Notes: generated by a model not told the origin, from the letters alone. A stretch of 34,625 nt of DNA from JBCCMA01 sp045107005 (GCA_045107005.1 JBGCFP010000090.1:1-34625), one strand, 5' to 3'; counted from the stretch's first letter, positions 26,253 through 34,375 are shown. Made by a program: numbers and translations.

Positions 26253-27568
26253 GGCCGAGACACGGGTGCGCTCAAAACCGCCACGCGCGCGGGCGGCGGC
26301 GGCGTCGACAGCGACGTGAGAAATGCGCCAAGCGCCGTCAGCTCGTCGTCGCCAAGGTTCAGCGTTAGCAGCTCGTGCGACGTAGCGGGCGGCTGATTGT
26401 AGTGCGCCAGCGTCTCCTCGAGCGTTGCGAAACGACCGTCGTGCAAGTACGGCGCTGTCTGTGCCACGTTACGCAACGACGGCACTTTGAAAGCGCCTGC
26501 CGCGTCACCGTGATCGTCACGCGCCAGAAACCGAAGCGCGCTGCAGTCGTTCGCTTGCGCGTCGCTGTAGTCGCCGGTGCAGTTGAATTCGTCCAGCAAG
26601 ACTGACTGGACGCCGAGTAGCCGCCCCATATCCGGTAACGCAGCTTGCATACCGCCAGTACCGATGTTGTGGAAACCGCCGTTAGTGAGCAGCGGGCCGT
26701 TGTGACACTGGAGGCAACCTGTCTTCTCAACGTCAACGAACAATCGGGCGCCTTCGATTTGCTCGTCGGTGAGCAGCCCGGATGCGGCGGCCGCCCTTTC
26801 TCCTTTCTCAATTAACGTTTCAACGTATCGATCGAAGTCGCTCGCGGTTGGCACCACCGTGCGTTCGAACGCGGCGATGGCCTTGCCCACATTGGCGTAA
26901 ACCACATTTACCGCGCGCTGTCGCGCCACGGACAGTTTTGCCCACGCCGTTTTGCCCGCCGCATCGGTGAACGCTCCGGCGTGTTTAGGCAACGATTGCG
27001 GCTGCAGCGTCGCTGGCAGCGGACCAAACACTTCGCCATATGCGGCGGCGTAACCGGGATCAGAAGCGATAAGCCGAACCGTCCCGCTGCGGCTACCGGC
27101 CATTTCATCCGGAGCTTCAATAGGAATTACCGCTTGCGCCCACAGGGAGTCGCGACGACCGTCCCAGTAAAACCAGGTTTGCCACGCACCGCCGACGATG
27201 CTCGGCGTATTGCGGCTGACTTCATTGACGCCACGCCCGCGCGCCAGGCCATCGGTAAAATGCAGCTCCGGCCGATGACAAGTGCCGCAAGACTGATCAC
27301 CGGCGCCGCTCAAGCGCTTATCAAAGAACAGCGATTCCCCGAGTCTCGCCGCTTGCGCATCGCTGGCGAATCGATTCGATGGTGAAGGCGGTGGCGGCGG
27401 TAGACTCGCCAGACTGATCGAGCGCAACAGCGCGACTTCGGCATCGGTCCACAGCGGTGGTGTCGGGGCCGAGCAACTTGCGAGCCCGGTACTAACCAAC
27501 AATAACGCGAGCCAATTCGCCGCAAGCGAGTCGTGCCCGCAGAATTTGTCCCGAAGCGACTTGCTCAA
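26249..27568 (-). CDS. MauG/CcpA-family di-heme c-type lipoprotein
   Basis: A 439-residue periplasmic di-heme protein of the cytochrome c peroxidase/MauG superfamily. The signal peptide ends in lipobox Leu29-Ala-Ser-Cys32, so it should be membrane-tethered. Heme sites are Cys94-Gly-Thr-Cys97-His98 and Cys285-Leu-Gln-Cys288-His289. NTPSIVGGAWQTWFYWDGR and APYLHDGRFATLEETLAHYN are family blocks. Tyr390 falls where classical peroxidases carry the Met ligand of the second heme, which resembles MauG and MbnH. Cys330 and Cys341 may form a disulfide. The frame is open to 27814, but a TTG at 27568 overlapping the upstream TGA (TTGA) gives MSKSLRDKF and a clean signal, so I start there. Its partner is the upstream YtkA-like lipoprotein. 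Confidence 0.9.
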   Translation of the reverse strand: MSKSLRDKFCGHDSLAANWLALLLVSTGLASCSAPTPPLWTDAEVALLRSISLASLPPPPPSPSNRFASDAQAARLGESLFFDKRLSGAGDQSCGTCHRPELHFTDGLARGRGVNEVSRNTPSIVGGAWQTWFYWDGRRDSLWAQAVIPIEAPDEMAGSRSGTVRLIASDPGYAAAYGEVFGPLPATLQPQSLPKHAGAFTDAAGKTAWAKLSVARQRAVNVVYANVGKAIAAFERTVVPTASDFDRYVETLIEKGERAAAASGLLTDEQIEGARLFVDVEKTGCLQCHNGPLLTNGGFHNIGTGGMQAALPDMGRLLGVQSVLLDEFNCTGDYSDAQANDCSALRFLARDDHGDAAGAFKVPSLRNVAQTAPYLHDGRFATLEETLAHYNQPPATSHELLTLNLGDDELTALGAFLTSLSTPPPPARVAVLSAPVSRP

Positions 27569-28020
27569 AACGCCAATTCGAGATCGAACGACGCGCTGTC
27601 GCGGCCGGCCGGACCGACGACAACGAAATCGAGCACCCACGCGCCGGCCATGTTGAAACGCATGCCTTCGATACGATACTGCCCGTCGCCGAGGTGATCG
27701 GTGACTTGAGGCTGGGTCGGCAGACCGTGGCCGTGCGCCGGCATCCCGCCCGTCAGCGCAATTGTCGCCGGAAACACACCGGCGCCTTGCATGTCGGTCA
27801 CGGTGACACGCCATTCGTGGAACGCGCCAATGGGCGTTGCGCCAGCCTCAGGCTTGATCACAAGTCGGTACAAGCCGCTGTCCGATTCAGCGGCCCATTC
27901 AACCGCCGCCGGTGCCACTGGCTCAGGCGTCGGTTCCGAACAAGCCACGAGCCACAGGCAGCACACACTGAAGACCACGCGCAGCCCGGTTGCCAACGAG
28001 CACTGGAAAAAATCGTTCAT
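27565..28020 (-). CDS. YtkA/FixH-like domain lipoprotein
   Basis: A 151-residue predicted lipoprotein with lipobox Leu24-Val-Ala-Cys27. The mature part is a small beta-sandwich of the YtkA/FixH-like type, with FHEWRVTVTDMQGAGV, then TGGMPAHGHGLPTQPQ and YRIEGMRFNMAGAW. The His96-x-His98 pair with Met93, Met120 and Met124 could bind a metal such as copper; this is inference. The frame extends upstream to 28089, but the ATG at 28020 starts the signal peptide directly. Its stop overlaps the TTG of the di-heme gene, so the two lipoproteins are made together. The exact function is not established for this family. Confidence 0.82.
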   Translation of the reverse strand: MNDFFQCSLATGLRVVFSVCCLWLVACSEPTPEPVAPAAVEWAAESDSGLYRLVIKPEAGATPIGAFHEWRVTVTDMQGAGVFPATIALTGGMPAHGHGLPTQPQVTDHLGDGQYRIEGMRFNMAGAWVLDFVVVGPAGRDSASFDLELAF

Positions 28021-28078
28021 GACGTATTCTCGAATTGCGATGGTCTGTCGCCTGCCCTGATGTCGTGAATCAGACTCG

Positions 28079-28107
28079 ATTATCCACACCAGCTCGCCGG
28101 ATAGCCA
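28079..28107 (-). promoter_or_regulatory. Candidate promoter of the YtkA-like/di-heme operon
   Basis: On the minus strand, -35 TGGCTA (28107-28102), a 17-base spacer and -10 GATAAT (28084-28079, 5 of 6 consensus). The predicted start near 28072 leaves a leader of about 52 bases. The -35 match is only 3 of 6, so this is tentative. Confidence 0.35.
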
Positions 28108-28157
28108 TCAGTGACTCAAAGTCGCAGGTTGCGGGGCTTGCGGTGTTCGCCAACGAA

Positions 28158-28191
28158 AACGGCCGCGTCACCCCAGGTACACGCGGCCGTT
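28158..28191 (-). terminator. Probable terminator hairpin after the PEP-CTERM gene
   Basis: A perfect 11-bp GC-rich stem (AACGGCCGCGT / ACGCGGCCGTT) with a 12-base loop, 54 bp past the PEP-CTERM stop. On the minus strand it runs into four T (GTTTTCGTTG). The T tract is short, so termination may be partial. Confidence 0.55.
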
Positions 28192-28244
28192 CATCGGACG
28201 TAGCGCGAGGTGGCGCTGTCGCGCCAACCCGACATCGATCAGTC

Positions 28245-28850
28245 TTAGCGTGACCGGCTCTGGCGACGGCGCAAGCCGATGCCGAACAGAGCCACGCCAA
28301 GCAGCGCTAACGTGGTGGGCTCGGAGACGGCCATGGCCGCCGTGCGACCGGTCAGAACCACGTTATCGATCAGGGCACGTTCGCTGGTGGCGCTCACGCT
28401 GGTGTAGAAGCGAAAATCGATACTCGCCTGGTTCGCCGCAGCGATGCCAAACGCCAAAACGTTAGACGTCAACGCCGAGCCGCCAAGTGCGTGTTCGATG
28501 AGCTCGTTCCAGGTGGACGAACCACTAACCCGCCATTCGACGAAGAGTGAATCTGCGCCTTCGGTGTTGTACGACGCGCCCCCATCGTAAGACAGCATGA
28601 TGTCCGTCAATCCGATCGTGCTGAAGCCGCTTTGGGTCGCCGCCGCGTCGATGCCCGCTTGCGTATCGCGCAAGCGCATCACGCCATCGGTCACACCAAC
28701 GTCGTTATGTTGATCTTCAATCTCCGCCCAGCCGTTGCCAACCGTATTGCGGTTGCTGCCATTGAAGTCATCCTGGAAGATGACGACCGCTGAGGCCGAC
28801 GGTGCCGCCAGCACGCACAACAGACTCAGACTCTGAATTAGCTTGTTCAT
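28245..28850 (-). CDS. PEP-CTERM sorting domain protein
   Basis: A 201-residue exported protein. The signal peptide MNKLIQSLSLLCVLAAPSAS precedes a beta-rich body (VIFQDDFNGSNRNTVGNGWA, ADSLFVEWRVSGSSTWNELI) that looks like a jelly-roll or lectin-like fold. The C-terminus is a PEP-CTERM tail: Val175-Ser-Glu-Pro178, then the membrane helix TLALLGVALFGIGL and the basic end RRRQSRSR. Such tails are cut by exosortase, releasing the protein to the surface or exopolysaccharide matrix. The motif is SEP rather than PEP. The frame is open to 29087, but the sigma-54 start predicted near 28935 rules that out; ATG 28862 is an alternative start. No exosortase gene is in this window. Confidence 0.88.
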   Translation of the reverse strand: MNKLIQSLSLLCVLAAPSASAVVIFQDDFNGSNRNTVGNGWAEIEDQHNDVGVTDGVMRLRDTQAGIDAAATQSGFSTIGLTDIMLSYDGGASYNTEGADSLFVEWRVSGSSTWNELIEHALGGSALTSNVLAFGIAAANQASIDFRFYTSVSATSERALIDNVVLTGRTAAMAVSEPTTLALLGVALFGIGLRRRQSRSR

Positions 28851-28945
28851 TTTTAGGCTCATTGGTTTACGGTCTAAACCCTTGTCATTCTTATGTGAAG
28901 CGAACGTGCGGTAACGCAACATTCGCATGCGTTTCGAATGATGAA

Positions 28946-28960
28946 GCAAGTCTCGTGCCA
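28946..28960 (-). promoter_or_regulatory. Sigma-54 (RpoN) -24/-12 promoter of the PEP-CTERM gene
   Basis: The minus strand reads TGGCACGAGACTTGC, a full match to the consensus TGGCACG-N4-TTGC with the invariant GG and GC ten bases apart. The predicted start is near 28935, leaving an 85-base leader to the ATG at 28850. PEP-CTERM genes are known to be preceded often by such sites and to be tied to the PrsK/PrsR system, which fits the adjacent prsT-like gene. Confidence 0.85.
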
Positions 28961-29087
28961 TTTCTACTTTCGCAAGGCGGTACGGGGCTTTTTGCCGTTT
29001 GTGTCCGTGTTGAACGACTCTGTGGCCGTCCGGGCGCACCAATCTGTAATATTTTCCGACACTACGCGGGGTTGTCATAAGCGGCAA

Positions 29088-31898
29088 TCACAACGAATTT
29101 CGAAACTCCTGCGCCACGTTTCGACTGGCAAAAGGTTGCTCGGAGGCCAGCGCCTCATCGAGCAATGCACGGATCTCTGCAAGGTCATTTCGCGGGCTAA
29201 GTGTCGCCGCGTAGTGGTACGCAATATCCGGGCTTTGCGACGGTGTGGTGGAGAGCAGAGCCTCGCGCAAGAGCGCGCGGCCTTCGCGAACCTGCTCGTT
29301 ACCCACAAGCATCCAACCGTAAGTGTCGGCAACGTCAGGATCACCGGGCGACTGCTCGTAAGCACTCCGCGCCATCTCGACAGCCCTCTGCGCATCATCG
29401 GGGCCGCCCCGCTCCTGATACAGCCACGCCAGATTGTTCATGGCCAGGGGCGTGTCCGGTGCTGTCGCCAGCACTTTTTCATATTGTGTGATCGCGTTGT
29501 CGGAATCGCCCATTCGCTGATAGCCCTGCGCGAGCGTCACCAGCGCGCGTGCGTCGCTTGGCTCGCCGGCAAGCCAGCGTTTCAATGAACTCAGGGGATC
29601 GCCAATACCTTGCTGCCGACGCAGCTGATAGAGACGCTGCGTCAGTGGCCAGCTGGGCATGATCTGCGACGCTTGTTCGTACAGTTCGATCGCACGCTCA
29701 TAGCGCTCTTGCGCCGCGCGAACGTCACCGATGGCAAGCAGAGCGCGGCGCTCGTTGGCATAGGTTGCGGTGATGCGCTGAATCATCTGGTCCGCCTGAA
29801 CATCTTTGCTCGCCCGCGCTTCAAGCATGGCCACGGCGCGCATGGCCCCCAAGTGACGCTCATCGCGGCGCAGAGCATCCTTGAAACTCGTACGCGCCTG
29901 GCGGAAGCGCTTGTTCGCCCACTCGGCCTGGCCAAGGTAAAAACGGTATTGGGCATTGTCCGCATCGTAAAGGATGGCGCGCCGATAGCTGTTGACCGCG
30001 TCGTCAAGGTTCGACAAACGCATTTTGATCTGGCCATTGAGCGCATGTGCACGGGCTGACTTTGGGTAGTCCTCAACGGTTACCGCCACTCGACTTTCTG
30101 CTTCTTCGAGCAAGCCGTCGCGCATATCCTGAGCCGCCAACATCAGATTCGGTAGTAACGCCTGCGGGTTATAGCTGTGTGCCACCCTCACGAACTCCAG
30201 CGCCTTGGTTTGATCGCCAAGCGCATCGTGGATGCGCGCGAGCACTAGCGCCGGCAGCAGATCGCCCGGCATCTTTTGGTGCGCAGTCTCAAATAACGCC
30301 AGCGACTCCGTGTAGTCGCCGATCCGCTCATCGAGATCCAGAATGCTGAGCATTGCCGATCGATTGCCGGGCGTTGCCTCCAGCACCGTTTGAAAGTAAC
30401 GGCGGGCTTCATCGAGTTCGTCGATCGCCGCATAGAAACTTCCCGCCAGTCCCATCACATAGACATCATCCGGGGACGCCTCGAGCAACGCTTTGATCTG
30501 CTGCCGGGCAATATTGACGTCGGAACGATCAATCTGCGCCACTTGGATAAGTACGCGCCGACGCGCATCGGTGATCGACGCTTCGGGCAGATTGCGCAGA
30601 ATAGCCACCGCCTTCTCGGTGTCGCCTGCACTCAAGTGAGCTTGCGCGAGTGCCAGATTCGCCTGCAGGTTATCCGGACTGGCGGCGAGCGCATCGTTCA
30701 AATAGCGCAGACCGTCTTCGGTATCACCCAGACGCAGCGACTCGCGACCGAGCATGGCGATCATCTCGGAATCCGCGCTGTTGTTGCGCACGCCCGCTTT
30801 CAATGTGGCAACCGCCGCCGCGGTGCGTCCCAATCGCATCCGCGTCTCGGCCAGAAGTCGCCGCGTCTGCACGTTGGTCGGATCGTTAACAACAGCCGCG
30901 GACAAGTGCATTTCGGCTTGATCGAAATCGGCCAGTTCAATCATCGTTACGCCCATCAGCGTTAGGGCCGGCGCGTAACCCGGGTAGTCGGACAACACCT
31001 GCTGAAAGTACTGCACCGCTTCGTTCAGATTGTTGCTATCGAGCTCAACGCGGCCTTGCAGGTAAGCCGCCATCGGGTGGGTGCGCGAGAGACTCGTCAA
31101 CGACGCCGCCGATTCGCGTGCAGCTTCCAGTTCGCCCAGACCCAGCAGCGACTCGGTGAGCTGTGCCTCGAGATCAAACCAATCTTTGCGGCGCGCTCGC
31201 ATCTGCGTATCGCGGATGTCGACCAGCAGGGTCTTGGCTTTGGCGTAATCGTGCTGATCGATGTAGAAGCGTCCGAGAGCCAGCACCGACTCCGCCGATC
31301 GGTCGTTGACCGCCAGTGCTTCCTGGATCAGGACTTCGGCCTGCTCAAACTCACCAAGCTCGCGCGCGATGGTCGCCTTGCCCAACAGCGAAATCCGCTG
31401 CGCCTCGTCGCTGCCACCGCCTTCCAATTCACGATCAAACAGACGTTGCGCCTCGTCACGTGACCCTAGCCCGAGCAGCGAGCGACCGCGTAGCGCCCGC
31501 AGCGTGCTGGACAATTGCGTGTCCTCAACCGCCCGCGGATTCACCTCTGCCAGAACCTCGTGATGGGCACCGCGGCTCTGCCAGGCTCGAGCCAGCGGTT
31601 CGAGGTAGATTGACGCCGGAGCGCCCGCGTCACGGGCGCGCAAATATTCTTTTTCCGCCGCCGCGGAATCGCCCACAGACAGCAGCGCTTCGCCGAGCGT
31701 GGCGCGAGCCTCTGCATTGTCGGGCAGCTCGCGCAGCAGACTACGCATGTTGATGATGGCGTCGCGATAGCGGCTCTTTTCCATGCTCGCGCGCGCGTCT
31801 TCAATGCGCTCGTCTGGCGTTCGACGATCACCGCAGCCCAGCATCAGCAGTGCCACCGCACCTAATGCGACCATCCAGTGTTTTGTGGCTATTCTCAT
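29088..31898 (-). CDS. prsT: PEP-CTERM system TPR-repeat lipoprotein (PrsT-like)
   Basis: A 936-residue envelope lipoprotein made almost wholly of tetratricopeptide repeats. The signal peptide ends MLGC with Cys22 as the lipidation site. The N-terminal start of the mature part (RIEDARASMEKSRYRDAIIN, then LLRELPDNAEARATLGEALL) is characteristic of PrsT proteins encoded with PEP-CTERM/exosortase systems. Repeats of the type EAVQYFQQVLSDYPGYAPAL continue to the C-terminus. It probably acts as a scaffold in exopolysaccharide or sorting assembly; this is inferred from the family's genomic context. The frame is open to 32003; ATG 31898 is chosen for the signal peptide and a GGA seven bases upstream. 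The PEP-CTERM gene lies directly downstream under its own promoter. Confidence 0.85.
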   Translation of the reverse strand: MRIATKHWMVALGAVALLMLGCGDRRTPDERIEDARASMEKSRYRDAIINMRSLLRELPDNAEARATLGEALLSVGDSAAAEKEYLRARDAGAPASIYLEPLARAWQSRGAHHEVLAEVNPRAVEDTQLSSTLRALRGRSLLGLGSRDEAQRLFDRELEGGGSDEAQRISLLGKATIARELGEFEQAEVLIQEALAVNDRSAESVLALGRFYIDQHDYAKAKTLLVDIRDTQMRARRKDWFDLEAQLTESLLGLGELEAARESAASLTSLSRTHPMAAYLQGRVELDSNNLNEAVQYFQQVLSDYPGYAPALTLMGVTMIELADFDQAEMHLSAAVVNDPTNVQTRRLLAETRMRLGRTAAAVATLKAGVRNNSADSEMIAMLGRESLRLGDTEDGLRYLNDALAASPDNLQANLALAQAHLSAGDTEKAVAILRNLPEASITDARRRVLIQVAQIDRSDVNIARQQIKALLEASPDDVYVMGLAGSFYAAIDELDEARRYFQTVLEATPGNRSAMLSILDLDERIGDYTESLALFETAHQKMPGDLLPALVLARIHDALGDQTKALEFVRVAHSYNPQALLPNLMLAAQDMRDGLLEEAESRVAVTVEDYPKSARAHALNGQIKMRLSNLDDAVNSYRRAILYDADNAQYRFYLGQAEWANKRFRQARTSFKDALRRDERHLGAMRAVAMLEARASKDVQADQMIQRITATYANERRALLAIGDVRAAQERYERAIELYEQASQIMPSWPLTQRLYQLRRQQGIGDPLSSLKRWLAGEPSDARALVTLAQGYQRMGDSDNAITQYEKVLATAPDTPLAMNNLAWLYQERGGPDDAQRAVEMARSAYEQSPGDPDVADTYGWMLVGNEQVREGRALLREALLSTTPSQSPDIAYHYAATLSPRNDLAEIRALLDEALASEQPFASRNVAQEFRNSL

Positions 31899-31944
31899 TC
31901 GCTGTCCGCTTTGCTGTTCCTCGCCGTCCCGAGCGCTGGCTTTA

Positions 31945-31966
31945 GGACGATAGTCGTCCAATAATA
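31945..31966 (-). promoter_or_regulatory. Candidate -10 box and palindromic operator upstream of prsT
   Basis: The palindrome GGACGA-N3-TCGTCC (31945-31959) lies immediately downstream, on the minus strand, of a -10-like TATTAT (31966-31961, 5 of 6 consensus). A regulator bound here would cover the start point. There is no recognisable -35, so the promoter call is weak; the palindrome itself is exact. Confidence 0.35.
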
Positions 31967-32060
31967 AGCGATCCGCCGGTCGGGCGCGCGAACGCCGTTC
32001 CAATTTTCACGCCCGGATTCCCTGCCCCGTCACTGCATAACTTGTAGACCGTCGCCGCCA

Positions 32061-32089
32061 CAGGCCAAAATAACGGCCCAGGCCAAGAT
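32061..32089 (+). repeat. Short direct repeat upstream of the DASS transporter
   Basis: CAGGCCAAAAT (32061-32071) and CAGGCCAAGAT (32079-32089) match at 10 of 11 bases and are offset by 18 bp, 24 bp before the transporter ATG. It could be a regulator site for either divergent gene, or chance. Confidence 0.35.
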
Positions 32090-32112
32090 TTGCGCACCGC
32101 GAGACCTCCTGC

Positions 32113-33492
32113 ATGAACATCAAGAACCTAGCCACGATCGCGGGGCCGGCGTGCGGCGCACTCGCGGGGGGTCTGTTGCTCGTTTCGGGCCAGCCATCGG
32201 GTATGGCCATCACAGCTGGTCTGACGCTGTGGGTCGCCATTTGGTGGGTCTTCGAGGCACTGCCGATTCCCGTGACGTCATTGCTGCCGCTGGCGCTGTT
32301 TCCCGCGCTTGGCGTACTGACGCCGACCCAAGTGGGCGCCGCTTACGGCAGCCCCCTGATCTTGCTGCTACTCGGTGGCTTCATGCTGTCTCAGGCCATG
32401 CAGCGCAGCGGCGTGCATCGGCGACTGGCGCTCAAAATGCTCAACGCCTTCGGCGGCGGCGCCAAAGCTCTGGTGTTTGGCTTCATGCTGACCGCGGCGC
32501 TTCTGAGCATGTGGATCTCGAATACCGCTACCGCTTTGATGCTGCTGCCCATTGCGCTGGCCGCCATGGAGCAGGTGGACGATCGACCGTTGCGCGTTGC
32601 CGTTTTGCTCGGTCTCGCTTACGGCTGCAGCATTGGCAGCCTGGGCACGCCGATTGGTACACCACCGAATCTGGTGTTCATGGATGTTTATCGTGAGGCA
32701 ACCGGCACCGACCTGTCGTTCACGCAGTTCATGGGTTGGGGCTTGCCCGTTGTGGTGGTGATGCTGCCGCTGGCCGGTTGGGTGCTCACCTGGGACTTGC
32801 GGCCGGTGCCGGTCGATCCCGTTGCCGCGCCCGGTGCATGGCGCAGCGGCGAGGTGCGCACGTTGCTGGTGTTTGTGGTGACCGCCATTTTGTGGATGAC
32901 ACGCAAGGAACCGTTTGGCGGCTGGTCCTCGGCTCTGGGCATTCCCGCGGCCAACGACGCCAGCGTCGCGTTGCTCGCGGTCGTTGCGATGTTTCTGATC
33001 CCCAGCGGCGAACGCGAAGGTGATCGCTTGCTGGACTGGCCAACGGCCCGGGATATCCCGTGGGGCATTCTGCTGCTGTTTGGCAGCGGCATTTGCATCG
33101 CCAAAGCGTTCACCGCGTCAGGTCTGAGTGATCTGATCGGCGCCGCTCTTGCCAGCGCCATTATCGCCTGGCCGCTGGCTCTTACGTTGGGGTTGATTGC
33201 GTTGAGCGTCACCTTCCTGACCGAACTGACCAGCAACACCGCGACCGCCACGCTGTTGATGCCCATTCTTGCAGCGGCTGGCATCAGTGCCGGTATCGAT
33301 CCGCTGATCATCATGCTGCCGGCCGCCATGAGCGCGAGCTGTGCCTTCATGTTGCCCGTTGCCACCGGTCCGAACGCTGTAGTTTTCGGATCCGGGCAAC
33401 TGCGCATTATCGATATGGCGCGCAAAGGCGTGGTGATTAATTTGCTCGGCGCGGTGGTGATCGCCAGCGCCGCCTATCTCTACGCCACTTGA
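32113..33492 (+). CDS. DASS-family (SLC13-like) sodium:dicarboxylate/anion symporter
   Basis: A 459-residue inner-membrane transporter with about a dozen hydrophobic segments. The two inverted-repeat signatures of the divalent anion:sodium symporter family are present: MWISNTATALMLLPIALA near residue 133 and ELTSNTATATLLMPILAAAG near residue 371. Each is the SNT motif that forms the sodium and substrate sites. The family imports C4-dicarboxylates, citrate or sulfate with sodium; the substrate here cannot be read from sequence. Dicarboxylate uptake would suit an organism with a gluconeogenic GTP-PEPCK. No good Shine-Dalgarno precedes the ATG. It is divergent from prsT and ends 2 bp before the convergent rlmJ. 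Confidence 0.92.
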   Translation: MNIKNLATIAGPACGALAGGLLLVSGQPSGMAITAGLTLWVAIWWVFEALPIPVTSLLPLALFPALGVLTPTQVGAAYGSPLILLLLGGFMLSQAMQRSGVHRRLALKMLNAFGGGAKALVFGFMLTAALLSMWISNTATALMLLPIALAAMEQVDDRPLRVAVLLGLAYGCSIGSLGTPIGTPPNLVFMDVYREATGTDLSFTQFMGWGLPVVVVMLPLAGWVLTWDLRPVPVDPVAAPGAWRSGEVRTLLVFVVTAILWMTRKEPFGGWSSALGIPAANDASVALLAVVAMFLIPSGEREGDRLLDWPTARDIPWGILLLFGSGICIAKAFTASGLSDLIGAALASAIIAWPLALTLGLIALSVTFLTELTSNTATATLLMPILAAAGISAGIDPLIIMLPAAMSASCAFMLPVATGPNAVVFGSGQLRIIDMARKGVVINLLGAVVIASAAYLYAT

Positions 33493-33494
33493 TT

Positions 33495-34334
33495 TCAGCC
33501 GTTTTCCGACACAAGAGTCTGGCAGCGAAACGGTGCGCGCTCGCCACCCAGCGCCCTAGCCAGTCTTGGCAACAGCTCGCGCATGTCGCGTTCAAGAGTC
33601 CACGGTGGATTGATCACGATTACGCCCGATGACGTCATGCCCCGCTCGACCGAATCGGGTTCGATACCGAGCTCGTAACACTGAATATTGCGCATGCCGC
33701 TGGTGACAAACTGACGCTGAAAGCGACGCACTTTTTGTCGGTCCACCACCGGATACCAGATGGCATAAACGCCGGTTGGAAATTTTTCGACCGCGGCCCG
33801 CACGGCGTCGAATACCAAACCAAATTCGCGCCGCAATTCGTAGGAAGGATCGATCAAGACAAACGCGCGACGACTGACGGGCGGCACCACGCCCAACAGG
33901 CCTTTGAGCCCGTCGTCGCGCCGCGCGCGCGTTTTGCGACGTTCCCTGACGTTCGCACTGAGCGTCGCAAAATCCTGTGGGTGCAGCTCAAATAACCAGG
34001 CACAGTCATGTTCGCGCAGAAAGTGCTGCGCGATCAGCGGGGAGCCGGGGTAGAACTTTAGCGTCGAACCGGGATTGACCGCGTCAACGCTGGCAAAGTA
34101 GTCGCTCAGACCGGGCCAATCATGCGGATCAAGCCGCGCGTAACCGTCGTTGTGTTCTGCGTTCTTGCTCGCCTCGGCGGAATGCAGATCGTACACGCCA
34201 GCGCCGGCGTGGGTATCGATGTAATCGAACGGCTTATCCTTGCGCACCATGTGCGCAAGGATTTTCGCGACGACCGTGTGCTTGAGCACGTCGGCGAAGT
34301 TGCCCGCGTGAAAGCCATGGCGATAGCTCAACAT
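33495..34334 (-). CDS. rlmJ: 23S rRNA (adenine(2030)-N6)-methyltransferase RlmJ
   Basis: SAM-dependent enzyme that methylates N6 of A2030 in 23S rRNA. The 279-residue product matches the family length. The N-terminus MLSYRHGFHAGNFADVLKHT is nearly diagnostic, followed by DYIDTHAGAGVYDL (SAM binding) and LIDPSYELRREF, the N6-adenine motif IV at 162-166 in DPSYE form. The C-terminal VIVINPPWTLERDM also fits. It converges with the DASS gene with 2 bp between stops and no visible terminator. The small EF-hand gene lies 41 bp upstream on the same strand. Confidence 0.95.
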   Translation of the reverse strand: MLSYRHGFHAGNFADVLKHTVVAKILAHMVRKDKPFDYIDTHAGAGVYDLHSAEASKNAEHNDGYARLDPHDWPGLSDYFASVDAVNPGSTLKFYPGSPLIAQHFLREHDCAWLFELHPQDFATLSANVRERRKTRARRDDGLKGLLGVVPPVSRRAFVLIDPSYELRREFGLVFDAVRAAVEKFPTGVYAIWYPVVDRQKVRRFQRQFVTSGMRNIQCYELGIEPDSVERGMTSSGVIVINPPWTLERDMRELLPRLARALGGERAPFRCQTLVSENG

Positions 34335-34375
34335 CGGAACGCAGGTGGTTCAGGCAACGGGCGGGGTTGGCTAAG

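Noticed and set aside
27569..27814. 82-codon N-terminal extension of the di-heme gene
   Set aside because: It overlaps the YtkA-like gene, is Arg-rich shadow sequence, and would bury the lipoprotein signal peptide.
28863..29087. N-terminal extension of the PEP-CTERM gene
   Set aside because: The sigma-54 promoter predicts a transcript starting near 28935, downstream of that start, and the signal peptide begins at 28850 or 28862.
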